Of a DNA stretch of 64,000 nucleotides, positions 55,998 through 64,000 are shown in pieces. Each line of letters begins with the position of its first letter. Position 1 is the first letter of the stretch. Source of the stretch: Paractinoplanes pyxinae (GTDB lineage Bacteria > Actinomycetota > Actinomycetes > Mycobacteriales > Micromonosporaceae); the NCBI RefSeq assembly GCF_026626335.1, contig NZ_JAPNTZ010000002.1, positions 496,001 to 560,000 of the forward strand, written 5' to 3'. A program made the translations under genes and the position numbers. A model generated the notes under the pieces. That model saw nothing but the letters and a program-made list of their open reading frames with translations, did no database searches and was not told the DNA's origin.

Positions 55998-57455
55998 TTG
56001 CAAGCGATTGACTCTCTTGGCGTTTTTTGGCTAGCCGGAGAAGAAGGTGATCAACTTTCCGGGAGAGTTCAGTTCGAGCCGGGCAGAAGCGGTGTGAAAC
56101 TCTCCCTTGTCGGCATATTCGACCGAGAAGACAACAGCGAGGGCGAGGCGAACCTTCGCATCTTCGGCTGGATAGGCGCCAACCAGGTTACGCTCGAGGG
56201 ATGCTTCCGAAAAGGGTCGAAGGAGCCTGCGAACGGCGTCCGAGAGAGCCGCTATTACGCCAATCGAATGTTCATCGGCCATCACCTTGAGGCCGAGGCC
56301 CATAAATTCACGCACGCTGAAGCCACATTCAGCAACGCAGACCTTTGGGTTGGGCGAACGGGGATTCGAGCTAAGTACTCAGACCAGCACCCGGTCGCCG
56401 ACGGTGGCACCATATACTCGTCAATGCTCATTAAGATCCGCCAGGAAACGTCTCCCTACGGTCGCGGCACTGTCGGCTTGCGGCACAGTTGGGAGACTGA
56501 CGGGGATCAGATCAGCGATGCCAGCATTAAACAGTGGCCAGTTCTCACTTTCAGCTACGACGAACCTCAAGAACTCGAGACGATACTGGCGGATGTCAGG
56601 CGAGTGCAAAACCTGATCACCTTCTGCGTCGACACCCCAGTCATCCTCGATAAGCTGACACTGCAGCGGAATGGCATTAACGAGACATCCATCAACGGCC
56701 GCGATATGGGGTTCCCAAAATCCATTGAATTCGTGGCGTCAGTGATCCCGTACACCAAGCCGGAGTCAAGAAAGCCCCACCACGAGCATCGAATGCTTCT
56801 CACGTTCGATCAGCTGGGCGGCCTTCCGGCGATCGCGCGGTGGCTGGATGTATCGCCTCAATTTGACCGCGCGATCGACTCATTATTGAGCGTCAAGTAT
56901 GCCGAAGACATGTTTAGTGAAAATCGGTTCCTTAACGCAACGTACGGCGCCGAGGCTTACCATCGCCTCACCCAAAATTTCACCTACATGGATCAGAGCG
57001 AATTTGCCAGCATTCTCGAAGCTTGTCTTTCCGCTACGCCGGAGAAGCATCGGGAATGGCTCGAAGGCAAGATCGGTTCCAGTAACGATCCGTCCTTGGT
57101 CAAGAGATTAAGTAGACTCGCCGGGCGCGCCGGCCCCGCGAACCGCCCTTTGATCGGCGACAAAGACCGCTGGGCTCAAACGATCTCTAGAGTTCGCAAC
57201 GAACTGACCCACATCAACAGCACATCGCCAAACTTCAGCGGCAGTCATTTGCTCTACCTAACTGAATCCGTTTTCGCAGTGGTTCGAACATGCATGCTGT
57301 TGGACTGCGGCGTACCGATCGAGGCGGTTACGGTCAAAGCCGAGTCCGACATGGTGTTCTGGTACCGCACACGCTTGACCGAGGCCATAAATCAGGTACG
57401 AGACGAACTGCGGCGTCTGGACGCCCACCGGAAGTCGCTCAGGGACGCCAGTTAG
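55998..57455 (+). CDS. apeA: ApeA-type anti-phage protein with C-terminal HEPN RNase motif
   Basis: 485 residues from a TTG at 55998, just after GGAGGAG (55989-55995). The start places QAIDSLGVFWLAG at the N-terminus, the usual opening of the ApeA N-terminal domain, followed by LSGRVQFEPGRSGVKLSLVGIF. The C-terminal helical domain ends with RNELTH (Arg400, His405), the RxxxxH active site of HEPN ribonucleases. ApeA is a single-gene anti-phage system that acts by abortive infection. Base composition is clearly lower in GC than the neighbours, and the frame contains TTA codons at 56883 and 57108. It lies between an integrase remnant and a tRNA half. Confidence 0.85.
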   Translation: MQAIDSLGVFWLAGEEGDQLSGRVQFEPGRSGVKLSLVGIFDREDNSEGEANLRIFGWIGANQVTLEGCFRKGSKEPANGVRESRYYANRMFIGHHLEAEAHKFTHAEATFSNADLWVGRTGIRAKYSDQHPVADGGTIYSSMLIKIRQETSPYGRGTVGLRHSWETDGDQISDASIKQWPVLTFSYDEPQELETILADVRRVQNLITFCVDTPVILDKLTLQRNGINETSINGRDMGFPKSIEFVASVIPYTKPESRKPHHEHRMLLTFDQLGGLPAIARWLDVSPQFDRAIDSLLSVKYAEDMFSENRFLNATYGAEAYHRLTQNFTYMDQSEFASILEACLSATPEKHREWLEGKIGSSNDPSLVKRLSRLAGRAGPANRPLIGDKDRWAQTISRVRNELTHINSTSPNFSGSHLLYLTESVFAVVRTCMLLDCGVPIEAVTVKAESDMVFWYRTRLTEAINQVRDELRRLDAHRKSLRDAS

Positions 57456-57486
57456 CGGCAGACCCTTCCTCTTCTACCATCGAGTG

Positions 57487-57509
57487 CATGTTCCCGCTGC
57501 GGGAACATG
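57487..57509. repeat. Perfect 23-bp palindrome downstream of apeA
   Basis: CATGTTCCCG (57487-57496) and CGGGAACATG (57500-57509) with a 3-base centre. It lies 31 bases after the apeA stop. There is no T-tract, so it is either a weak terminator or a protein-binding site near the attachment site. Confidence 0.7.
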
Positions 57510-57593
57510 ACAGGAACACCGGCCATTGCGCTCTGCACAACATGAAGGAACGCCTGGTGGACGGCGCAAGGGCAGGGGAGACCCGGTGCGCCG

Positions 57594-57641
57594 TGTAAAT
57601 CCGTCGCGAAAGCTACAGAGGTTCGAATCCTCTACCCGCCA
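57594..57641 (+). other. Attachment-site remnant: 3' half of tRNA-Tyr
   Basis: The sequence begins at TGTAAAT of the anticodon loop (GTA, Tyr), continues through the anticodon 3' arm, the class II variable arm (CGCGAAAGCTAC), the T arm AGAGGTTCGAATCCTCT and the 3' acceptor strand ACCCGCC with discriminator A. The bases before 57594 do not form the anticodon 5' arm, D arm or 5' acceptor strand GGCGGGT. A start inside the anticodon loop is typical of integrase crossover cores. It is not a functional tRNA as it stands. Confidence 0.8.
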
Positions 57642-57650
57642 CAGGCAAGC

Positions 57651-57689
57651 AACAGCCCCGGATCTTCGGATCCGGGGCTGTTCGTTTTT
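57651..57689 (+). terminator. Intrinsic terminator after the tRNA-Tyr half
   Basis: A 14-bp perfect stem (57651-57664 with 57669-57682), TTCG tetraloop and T-run. It is the native terminator expected of the tRNA transcript and shows that this side is the original chromosomal junction. Confidence 0.95.
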
Positions 57690-57693
57690 CCGG

Positions 57694-58362
57694 TCAGCGG
57701 CGGGCGAGACGGTGTTCCAGTTCCTCGCGCAGGCCGGCCGGCAGGGCCTCGGCCTCCAGGATGCGGGCCAGTTCTTCGGAGCGGTGCATGTAGATGTCGA
57801 AGGCCTCGGAGACGCCGATGCTGCGGGCCGGGCGGTGGACGATCTCGATCGGGTCGCCGACGCGCAGCGGGCCTGGGGTGATGACCCGCAGGTAGGTGCC
57901 GGTGCGGGCGGCCTGGGCGAAGCGCTTGAGCCACTTCTTCTCGCCCATCTTCACCTGGAACGTCATGCACGGGATGCGGCCGAACGTGGGCTGCAGTTCG
58001 AGGGTGTCGCCGATGCGCCAGACCTCGCCGATCCTGGTTGCGTTCAGGTCGAGGCCGGTCGTGGTCATGTTCTCGCCGAACCAGCCGTTGGCCAGGGGGC
58101 GGCCCAGCGAGGCCTCCCACCAGTCGTAGTCCTCGCGCGAGTACGCGTACACGGCCTGGTCGTCGCCGCCGTGGTTCTTGACGTCGCCGATGGGGTCGCC
58201 GATCACGCCGCTGTGCAGGCCGGTCGTCTTGGGGCCGGGGGCGCGCACGTCGACCGCGTGCTCGACCGGCAGCTTGTCGATGCCGGTGACGCCGCCGAAG
58301 CGTTTGGCCGGGTTGGGCCGGGCCACGCCGACGTTCACCGAGAGCACCTTGCCGTCTGTCAT
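57694..58362 (-). CDS. MOSC-domain protein
   Basis: 222 residues. GVIGDPIGDVKNHGGDDQAVYAYSREDY, GENMTTTGLDLN and the conserved cysteine in RIPCMTFQVKMG define a YiiM-like MOSC protein, a family that uses a molybdenum cofactor or transfers sulfur. C-terminal 3-alpha domain follows (SEAFDIYMHRSEELARIL). The gene overlaps the upstream acetyltransferase by 4 bases. The substrate is unknown; N-hydroxylated compounds are typical for relatives. Confidence 0.9.
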   Translation of the reverse strand: MTDGKVLSVNVGVARPNPAKRFGGVTGIDKLPVEHAVDVRAPGPKTTGLHSGVIGDPIGDVKNHGGDDQAVYAYSREDYDWWEASLGRPLANGWFGENMTTTGLDLNATRIGEVWRIGDTLELQPTFGRIPCMTFQVKMGEKKWLKRFAQAARTGTYLRVITPGPLRVGDPIEIVHRPARSIGVSEAFDIYMHRSEELARILEAEALPAGLREELEHRLARR

Positions 58363-59177
58363 GCCGTGAACTCCACGATCACTCGCTCCTCGACCGGGCG
58401 GAAGCCCAGCCGCTGGTACAAAGCATTGCTGGTCGGGTTGGCCAAGTCAGTGTTCAGCACCACGTCGCGGGCGCCGTCGGCCTGGGCGGCCTGGACCGAG
58501 GCGATGGTGACCGCTCCGGCGTAGCCGCGGCCGCGCTGCACGGGTGGCGTGTAGACCCGCTGGATCCGGACCGTGCCGGCCGCGGGACGGGACCGGATCG
58601 CCATCGAGACGGCGTTGCGGCCGTCGTCCCAGAGCACAGTTCCCTCGTACGGCACTGAGGTGGGGCGCCGTTCGCCGACCTCGTCGTGGAAGGCGCGCAG
58701 CCAGCCCTCCACGAGGTCGACGTCGTCCGGGCCGGCGTAACGCGCGCTGCCCGGCGGCGGCGTGGCCGGCAGCACGAGCGAGGCCAGCCGGTAGAGGCCG
58801 ACGCGCCGGACGACATGGGTCCGCACCCCGGTCCGGCTGCGCCAGCCGGCCAGGAACCCGTCGACCACGCTCGCGGGCAGGTTGGCGCCCGGCAGGGGGC
58901 GTCCGCCCAGCGCCTCGACGGCGGCCGAGACAGCCCGGGGCGGCAGCTCGCTGAAGATCACCGGGTAGGGCGGGGCCTGCAGCAGCACTGCCGCGACCTG
59001 ACCGGCCGGTGTGCTCCACCAGCCGAAGATCGGGGCGGGTGACCCGTACGAGTGAAGGTCGTTCCGAAGGGTCTCGACCAGCGTCAGCAGGTTGGTGTGC
59101 TCGATCGGACGGGAGCGCAGGAACTCGCCCGCGGTGGAGTGGAAGGTCTCGACATCCTCGGTCAGTTGCCAGGCCAT
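58359..59177 (-). CDS. GNAT-family N-acetyltransferase
   Basis: 272 residues. The C-terminal half carries the acetyl-CoA loop VYTPPVQRGRGYAGAVT, then LNTDLANPTSNALYQRLGF, typical of GNAT enzymes. The N-terminal half (HTNLLTLVETLR, FGWWSTPAGQVAAVLLQAPP) looks like a second, degenerate GNAT fold. It overlaps the MOSC gene by ATGA, so they are co-transcribed. The substrate is unknown. Confidence 0.87.
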   Translation of the reverse strand: MAWQLTEDVETFHSTAGEFLRSRPIEHTNLLTLVETLRNDLHSYGSPAPIFGWWSTPAGQVAAVLLQAPPYPVIFSELPPRAVSAAVEALGGRPLPGANLPASVVDGFLAGWRSRTGVRTHVVRRVGLYRLASLVLPATPPPGSARYAGPDDVDLVEGWLRAFHDEVGERRPTSVPYEGTVLWDDGRNAVSMAIRSRPAAGTVRIQRVYTPPVQRGRGYAGAVTIASVQAAQADGARDVVLNTDLANPTSNALYQRLGFRPVEERVIVEFTA

Positions 59178-59216
59178 AGAGCGATCATGTCGTCGCGGTC
59201 CGTCACGCGCGACCCC

Positions 59217-60215
59217 TTAAAGGCCCCACACCTTGGCGATGCGGGTGAGGGAATCCTGCCGGGTGGCCGGGTCGAAGACGGTGCCGGCCAGCATCAGCTC
59301 TTGCACGCCGGTGCGGGCGACCAGCGCGTCGAGGTCGGCCGCCACTTCTTCGGCGGTGCCGGCGTACTGCGTGCCGGGGAACGTCTCGTCGACGCCCATC
59401 TCGGCCGCCTGCTCGGGCGAGACGATCGGGCCCAGACGGCCCGTACGCAGGCTCTGCAGCATCACCCGGCTCGGACCGGCCAGGTAGTGAGCCTCTTCTG
59501 TGGTCTCGGCCGCGATGACCGAGGCGCTGACCATCGCGTGAGGCTCGGGGAAGCGCGGTGACGGCTGGAAACCGGCCCGATAGAGCTGAAGAGCCGCGGC
59601 CACATCGGTGCCCGTCGCGAAGTGATACGCGTAACAGAACGGCAGTCCGAGGGCGGCTGCGACCTGAGCCCCGTACGTGCTGGAACCGAGCATCCAGACC
59701 TCGGGGTAGCTCTCCGGAACCGGGGTGGGGCGCAGGCGGGCCGCGGGCCCGACGTCGATGCGCTCGTCGCCGAGAAGGGCCAGCACCGTCCGCAGATGGT
59801 CGGGAAACTGCTCGACGGTCAGATAGGGCGAGACCCCGCGCAGAGCGGCCGCCGTCGCCTGGTCGGTACCGGGCGCGCGACCGATACCGAGATCGATGCG
59901 GCCCGGGTGCAGCGCCTCGAGCAGAGCGAACTGCTCGGCCACCACGAAAGGCATGTGGTTGGGCAGCATCACGCCACCCGATCCCACCCGGATCGTTGCT
60001 GTCTGTGCCGCCACCGATGCCATCAGAACGGGCGGCGCGGTCGAGGCGACCGCCGGCATGTTGTGGTGCTCGGCCACCCAGAAGCGCTGGTAGCCGAGCT
60101 GGTCGGCGGTGCGCGCGATCTCGATCGTGCCGCGCAGCGCATCGGCACTGGAGTGCCCCTCGCGGACCGTGGCCAGGTCGAGAACGGACAGGGGGACACG
60201 GTCAGACGGCGTCAC
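59217..60215 (-). CDS. LLM-class flavin-dependent oxidoreductase
   Basis: 332 residues. PLSVLDLATVREG at the N-terminus, YQRFWVAEHHNMPAVAST, RIRVGSGGVMLPNHMP-like (TIRVGSGGVML) and EALHPGRIDLGIGRAPGTD are diagnostic of the MsnO8/YhbW group of luciferase-like TIM-barrel oxidoreductases that use FMN. It stands 40 bases upstream of the GNAT gene on the same strand. The substrate is unknown. Confidence 0.92.
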   Translation of the reverse strand: MTPSDRVPLSVLDLATVREGHSSADALRGTIEIARTADQLGYQRFWVAEHHNMPAVASTAPPVLMASVAAQTATIRVGSGGVMLPNHMPFVVAEQFALLEALHPGRIDLGIGRAPGTDQATAAALRGVSPYLTVEQFPDHLRTVLALLGDERIDVGPAARLRPTPVPESYPEVWMLGSSTYGAQVAAALGLPFCYAYHFATGTDVAAALQLYRAGFQPSPRFPEPHAMVSASVIAAETTEEAHYLAGPSRVMLQSLRTGRLGPIVSPEQAAEMGVDETFPGTQYAGTAEEVAADLDALVARTGVQELMLAGTVFDPATRQDSLTRIAKVWGL

Positions 60216-60258
60216 GCCTCGACCATAGCTCGCAGCTCATTCAGCACAGACGGAGACC

Positions 60259-62391
60259 ATGAGCTACTCAGTCCACACCACCATCGTCGGCCAGCGCCGG
60301 CCGTCCCCTGCCGGAGAAGTCAGGGGGATCGCCCCGCGTTCGGCCGACGGGCCGCACATCGGCTTCCGGCCGGACATCGAGGGCCTGCGGGCCATCGCCG
60401 TCGTCCTGGTGGTGCTCAGCCACGCCGGGTTGAGCCGGTTCGCCGGCGGCTACGTCGGGGTGGACGTCTTCTTCGTGATCTCGGGCTTCCTGATCACGAC
60501 GCTGCTGATCAAGGAGCTGGACCGGACGGGGACGGTCTCGCTGCGCGGGTTCTACGCCCGGCGGGCGGTGCGGCTGCTGCCGGTCTCGACCGTGGTGCTG
60601 GTGGCGACCGTGGCGGCGGCCTGGTTCTGGGTGCCGGCCACCCGGTTCGCCTCGATCTCGACCGATGCGCTGTTCAGCACCTTCTACGGCATCAACTGGC
60701 GGCTCGCGTACGAGGGAACCGACTATCTCAACGCGACCGCGGCGCCCTCGCCGTTGCAGCACCTATGGTCGCTCGCGGTCGAGGAGCAGTTCTATCTGGT
60801 CTGGCCGCTGCTGCTCCTGGCCTTCTGGGCGCGCCGCCGGGTGCTGGTGGCGCTGACCGTGCTGGTCGTGGTGTCGCTCGCGGTCAGTGTGCAGCAGACG
60901 ACGGCGGCCGCGCCGTGGGCCTATTTCGGGTCGCACACGCGGGCCTGGGAGCTGGGTATCGGTGCGCTCGTGGCCGTGCTGGGGGGCTTCCTGCGACGTA
61001 CGCCGAAGGGAATTGCCGCCTTGCTGACCTGGGGCGGGCTGGGGGCAGTGCTGATCGCCGCCGTGACCTTCGACGAGTCGACACCTTTCCCGGGCTATGC
61101 CGCTCTGCTTCCCGTGCTGGGCACGGCCGCGGTGATCGCCGGCGGATCCGGGGCGGGCGGTTGGGGTGCGGGCCGAGTCATCGGCACCGGGCCGTTCCGT
61201 TTTATCGGCAAATTGTCGTACGGGTGGTATCTCTGGCACTGGCCGGTGCTCATGATCTGGCCGCTCGCCCTCGGCCGGAACCCGACCGTCAAAACCAACC
61301 TGGCCTTCGCAGCGGCCGCGCTCGGGCTGGCCTGGGTCACCTATCACCTGGTCGAGAACCCGGTGCGGACGCGACCGTGGCTGCGCCGGCGCGCCCGCCG
61401 CGGTGTGGCTCTGGGAGTGGCGCTGTCGGCCTCGTCGGCTGTGCTCGCGCTGATCGCCGGGCAGTTCACGCCGCCCCTGCCCACCGGCCCGGCCGCGCCC
61501 GACCTGCTGGCCCAGCTGGCCGGCGCCCCCGATCCGCGGAACCGGCTGACCCAGCTGATCACCCAGTCGATCGGGGCCGAGAAGCTGCCGGCGAATCTGG
61601 CGCCGCGGCTCTCCGACGCGCAGCAGCAGAGCCCGCAGATCTACCAGGACCAGTGCCACTCGAACTACACGCAGGCCCGCACCGACCAGGACTGCGTCTA
61701 CGGCGACCCGGCCGGCGCCCGGACGATGTACCTGATCGGCGACTCGCACGCGGCGCACTGGTTCCCGGCCGTCGAGGCCGCCGCCCGTGACCACGGCTGG
61801 CGGTTGATCGCGCTGACCAAGGCGGCCTGCCAGATGCCGCAGGTGCTCACCTACAACGAGGTGCTGAAGAGGCCGTACACCGAATGCGTGACCTGGCGGA
61901 ACCAGGTGGTGCAGCGGGTCGTACGGGACAAGCCCGACCTGGTCGTGATGGCCTCCAACGACCTCGACAACGGCGGCATCATCAGCCCCGGCGGCCGGAT
62001 CAAGGCCCGGCAGGCCGACCCGCTCTGGGTGCGCGGCTGGCAGCAGACGTGGCACCGCCTCAGCGGGACCCCGATGATCCTGCTGCAGGACACGCCACTG
62101 CCCAAGGGCAACGCCCCCGAATGCGCGGCGGTCAACGCGCGGCGACTGGCCACATGCGACCGCCGGGTCGTGCGGGCGATCAGCGAGCGGGGCCGGCGCA
62201 GCCTGATCGCCAACGCGGCCAAGGCCTCGGGCCTGCGGGTGATCGACCCGACGCCGTGGCTGTGCGGCCAGGGCAAGTGCCCGATCATCATCGGCAACAC
62301 GCTCGTCTACAAAGACAACAGTCACCTGACCGTCGCCTACGCCAAGGCCGTCGCGCCGGTGGTCGAGCGGGCCCTGTTCCCCCGCCCCTAG
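60259..62391 (+). CDS. OafA/YrhL-type membrane acyltransferase with SGNH domain
   Basis: 710 residues. Acyltransferase_3 domain: FRPDIEGLRAIAVVLVVLSHAG with His55, GVDVFFVISGFLITTLL, FYARRAVRLLP; about ten membrane helices to residue 400. The exported C-terminal SGNH hydrolase domain has LIGDSHAAHWFP (Ser496) and a late DNSHLT. Such enzymes O-acetylate cell-surface polysaccharides or secondary metabolites. Two cysteine pairs in the exported domain may form disulfides. No polysaccharide genes are adjacent. Confidence 0.9.
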   Translation: MSYSVHTTIVGQRRPSPAGEVRGIAPRSADGPHIGFRPDIEGLRAIAVVLVVLSHAGLSRFAGGYVGVDVFFVISGFLITTLLIKELDRTGTVSLRGFYARRAVRLLPVSTVVLVATVAAAWFWVPATRFASISTDALFSTFYGINWRLAYEGTDYLNATAAPSPLQHLWSLAVEEQFYLVWPLLLLAFWARRRVLVALTVLVVVSLAVSVQQTTAAAPWAYFGSHTRAWELGIGALVAVLGGFLRRTPKGIAALLTWGGLGAVLIAAVTFDESTPFPGYAALLPVLGTAAVIAGGSGAGGWGAGRVIGTGPFRFIGKLSYGWYLWHWPVLMIWPLALGRNPTVKTNLAFAAAALGLAWVTYHLVENPVRTRPWLRRRARRGVALGVALSASSAVLALIAGQFTPPLPTGPAAPDLLAQLAGAPDPRNRLTQLITQSIGAEKLPANLAPRLSDAQQQSPQIYQDQCHSNYTQARTDQDCVYGDPAGARTMYLIGDSHAAHWFPAVEAAARDHGWRLIALTKAACQMPQVLTYNEVLKRPYTECVTWRNQVVQRVVRDKPDLVVMASNDLDNGGIISPGGRIKARQADPLWVRGWQQTWHRLSGTPMILLQDTPLPKGNAPECAAVNARRLATCDRRVVRAISERGRRSLIANAAKASGLRVIDPTPWLCGQGKCPIIIGNTLVYKDNSHLTVAYAKAVAPVVERALFPRP

Positions 62392-62843
62392 CGTCTCTGC
62401 TGGCTGCGGATGACCTGAACGCCCACGGTCACCGCGGCCAGCGCGGCGCCCGGCACGGCCAGCCACACCGGCCACGGGTAGATGTCGGTTTCGACGCTCA
62501 CCTCGACCAGCGCGTAGACGACCAGATTGACCACGGCCAGAGCGGCCCAGATAGTCCACAACACGAGCATCGCGGTGGGCAGTCGGCGGGCGCGGCGGCG
62601 CTGCTCGGCCTCGTGCCGGGCGCGCACCTCGCTCGCGCTCAGGCCCGGCCGGGGCAGGTCGGTGAGGAGCATCAGCAGCTCCTGGTAGGTCTTGGAGGCG
62701 TACGCCGAACTGACCCGCTCGTCATACTCGTGCAGGGTGAGGCGGCCCTCGTCGAGAGCGGTCTTCAACTGATCGGCCACCTTCTGCCGATCCGTGTCGG
62801 CGGCGCGCATCGTCTCGATGTCGGCCCGCACGTCTCTCGCCAT
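62388..62843 (-). CDS. DUF1707 membrane protein
   Basis: 151 residues from the ATG at 62843 (AAGGAG seven bases upstream). The N-terminal SHOCT-like DUF1707 module: MRAADTDRQKVADQLKTALDEGRLTLHEYDERVSSAYASKTYQEL (core DEGRLTLHEYDERV). Two membrane helices (about 90-115 and 122-143) follow. It is convergent with the acyltransferase, overlapping by 4 bases. Function unknown. Confidence 0.88.
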   Translation of the reverse strand: MARDVRADIETMRAADTDRQKVADQLKTALDEGRLTLHEYDERVSSAYASKTYQELLMLLTDLPRPGLSASEVRARHEAEQRRRARRLPTAMLVLWTIWAALAVVNLVVYALVEVSVETDIYPWPVWLAVPGAALAAVTVGVQVIRSQQRR

Positions 62844-62920
62844 CGGACGCTCCTTCACACACCCCCGTCGGTCGGATCAGGCTATCGGAGCCGCACGATC
62901 GCCAGGCAGGGGGAAAAACC

Positions 62921-63550
62921 ATGAGTTTCACGTACGCCGACGTGGTGGCCCGGAACCGTTCCGCCTACAACGAACGGGCCGCCGCCAACCGAGACACCCA
63001 TCCCAAAGAACAGTGGAAGCAGGACGAGCGGGCCGCCTTCCTCGACCGGCTGCGCGCAGCCGAGGCCCGCACCCTGCTCGAGGTGGGCTGCGGAACCGGA
63101 CAGGACAGCCTGTACTTCCAGCAGGAAGGCCTGGAGGTGACCGCGGCCGACCTGTCACCCGCGATGGTTTCGCACGCCCGATCGAAAGGCCTCAATGCTT
63201 CCGTACGGGATGTGCTGGCTCTCGGTTTCCCGGAATCGACGTTTGACGCGGTCTACTCGCTCAATACCCTGCTGCACGTCCCGAACGCCGACCTGGACGC
63301 CGCACTCGCCGCGATCCGCACGGTTCTCACGCCGGGCGGACTGTTCTTCCTGGGCGTCTACGGCGGCGGCAAGGAAGAAGAGGGCGTGGTCCCCGAAGAC
63401 GTACACGAGCCGCCAAGGTTCTTCTCGTTCCGCTCCGACCAGCAACTACTGGCGTACGCCGTACGCGCCTTCGAAGTTCTCGACTTCCACATCCGCAACG
63501 ACGGCACCGACTTCCGCTTCCAATCGTTGACCCTGGTCAAGCCCGCCTGA
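62921..63550 (+). CDS. Class I SAM-dependent methyltransferase
   Basis: 209 residues. SAM loop LLEVGCGTGQDSLYF, acidic strand end VTAADLSPAM, SLNTLLHVPN and LTPGGLFFLGVYGG fit the Methyltransf_11/25 families. It is divergent from the DUF1707 gene. No cluster context hints at its substrate. Confidence 0.88.
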   Translation: MSFTYADVVARNRSAYNERAAANRDTHPKEQWKQDERAAFLDRLRAAEARTLLEVGCGTGQDSLYFQQEGLEVTAADLSPAMVSHARSKGLNASVRDVLALGFPESTFDAVYSLNTLLHVPNADLDAALAAIRTVLTPGGLFFLGVYGGGKEEEGVVPEDVHEPPRFFSFRSDQQLLAYAVRAFEVLDFHIRNDGTDFRFQSLTLVKPA

Positions 63551-63644
63551 ATGCGAAGCGCTCGTTGCCGGCCGATCTGCCCATGGGCGGCTCGTAGGAA
63601 AGTACGAGGGAGCGCCGGCCAGAGTCTCCGCTGAATCCGGGGCG

Positions 63645-63896
63645 TTAGGACGCTGTCGGGCTTGGCCGCTCCAGCCGCACAATGGTTCCGTACTCTTTGG
63701 CGACTTCGAACAAGACGTCGATGCCCGGACGGTCGCCAGTCAGCATCCGCTCAAGTTCCACCCACCACATCTTCGTGGCGCCGTCGAAGGCGGCGCCGAG
63801 GGACTTGAACAAGGCGGTCTGCTCGTCGAACCTGTCACCTGAGTTCCAGATGCTCAAGATGATCTGACCGGGTTGAGGTGCGCTCGTAGTGCTCAT
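63645..63896 (-). CDS. Small hypothetical protein
   Basis: 83 residues from the ATG at 63896; an ATG at 63938 would add 14. Contains WNSGDRFDEQTALFKSLG and MWWVELERML. It has no family I recognise and no membrane segment or signal. The 94 bases between it and the methyltransferase gene, and the last 60 bases of the window, show no gene. Confidence 0.5.
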   Translation of the reverse strand: MSTTSAPQPGQIILSIWNSGDRFDEQTALFKSLGAAFDGATKMWWVELERMLTGDRPGIDVLFEVAKEYGTIVRLERPSPTAS

Positions 63897-64000
63897 CACC
63901 CGAGGTTGACCGGGCCGGACGCGGCTGTTCAACTCCATCGTCGGTATGCAGCGGATGCCGCCAATGCTTGTTGGAGGCGTTGACCATGCGGGCGGAAAGC

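Noticed and set aside
57520..57641. Complete tRNA-Tyr gene
   Set aside because: No 5' acceptor strand, D arm or anticodon 5' arm can be found before 57594.

Overview
The window is chromosomal DNA of a very GC-rich actinobacterium. Gene content, codon use and many family signatures (DUF3107, DUF3152, DUF2470 next to heme oxygenase, MoeZ, Ser/Thr kinases with an HRDVTP loop) point to the Micromonosporaceae, probably an Actinoplanes-like organism. The species is an inference; no rRNA is present.

Layout. 0-6 kb: an M28 peptidase (cut by the window edge), then a tight signalling operon of a receiver/PP2C phosphatase, a CHASE3-HAMP histidine kinase, an Rcp1-type response regulator, an inositol-monophosphatase-like enzyme and an SDR. 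6-12 kb: a secreted coiled-coil protein, a spermidine-synthase-like membrane protein, a Ser/Thr kinase with an exported CBM2-like domain, and an MFS exporter behind a likely translational attenuator. 12-20 kb: a RecQ helicase fused to a phosphoribosyltransferase-like domain, a copper module (CsoR, CopZ-like chaperone, Met/His-rich anchored protein), heme oxygenase plus DUF2470, and a DEAD-box helicase. 20-30 kb: DUF3107, TetR, a repeat-rich 873-residue protein, a hydrolase, a DUF3152 protease-like protein, MoeZ, a toroid terpene-cyclase-like protein and two exported proteins. 30-38 kb: proBA, an alkyltransferase-like protein, a methyltransferase, a TetR/reductase pair with two visible operators, a gamma-glutamyltransferase and a GPH-type transporter.

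38-51.6 kb holds a partial complex I operon (nuoB, C, H, I, J, K, L, M, N; no A, D, E, F or G). A PLP decarboxylase gene lies just upstream, and a DUF2252 gene and an antisense Uma2 gene sit inside the cluster. 51.6-55.5 kb has an Ala/Lys-rich membrane protein, HtpX, an MFS transporter and a Cys-rich protein.

55.5-57.65 kb is a small lower-GC island. It holds the degraded, frameshifted C-terminus of a tyrosine recombinase, an ApeA-type HEPN anti-phage gene, and the 3' half of a tRNA-Tyr starting exactly at the anticodon loop, followed by a textbook terminator. This is the best candidate for a horizontally acquired defence locus. 57.7-64 kb returns to ordinary chromosome: MOSC, GNAT, a luciferase-like oxidoreductase, a surface acyltransferase, DUF1707, a methyltransferase and a small hypothetical. 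Several intragenic and intergenic tandem repeats (15, 27, 29 and 30 bp) occur along the window.
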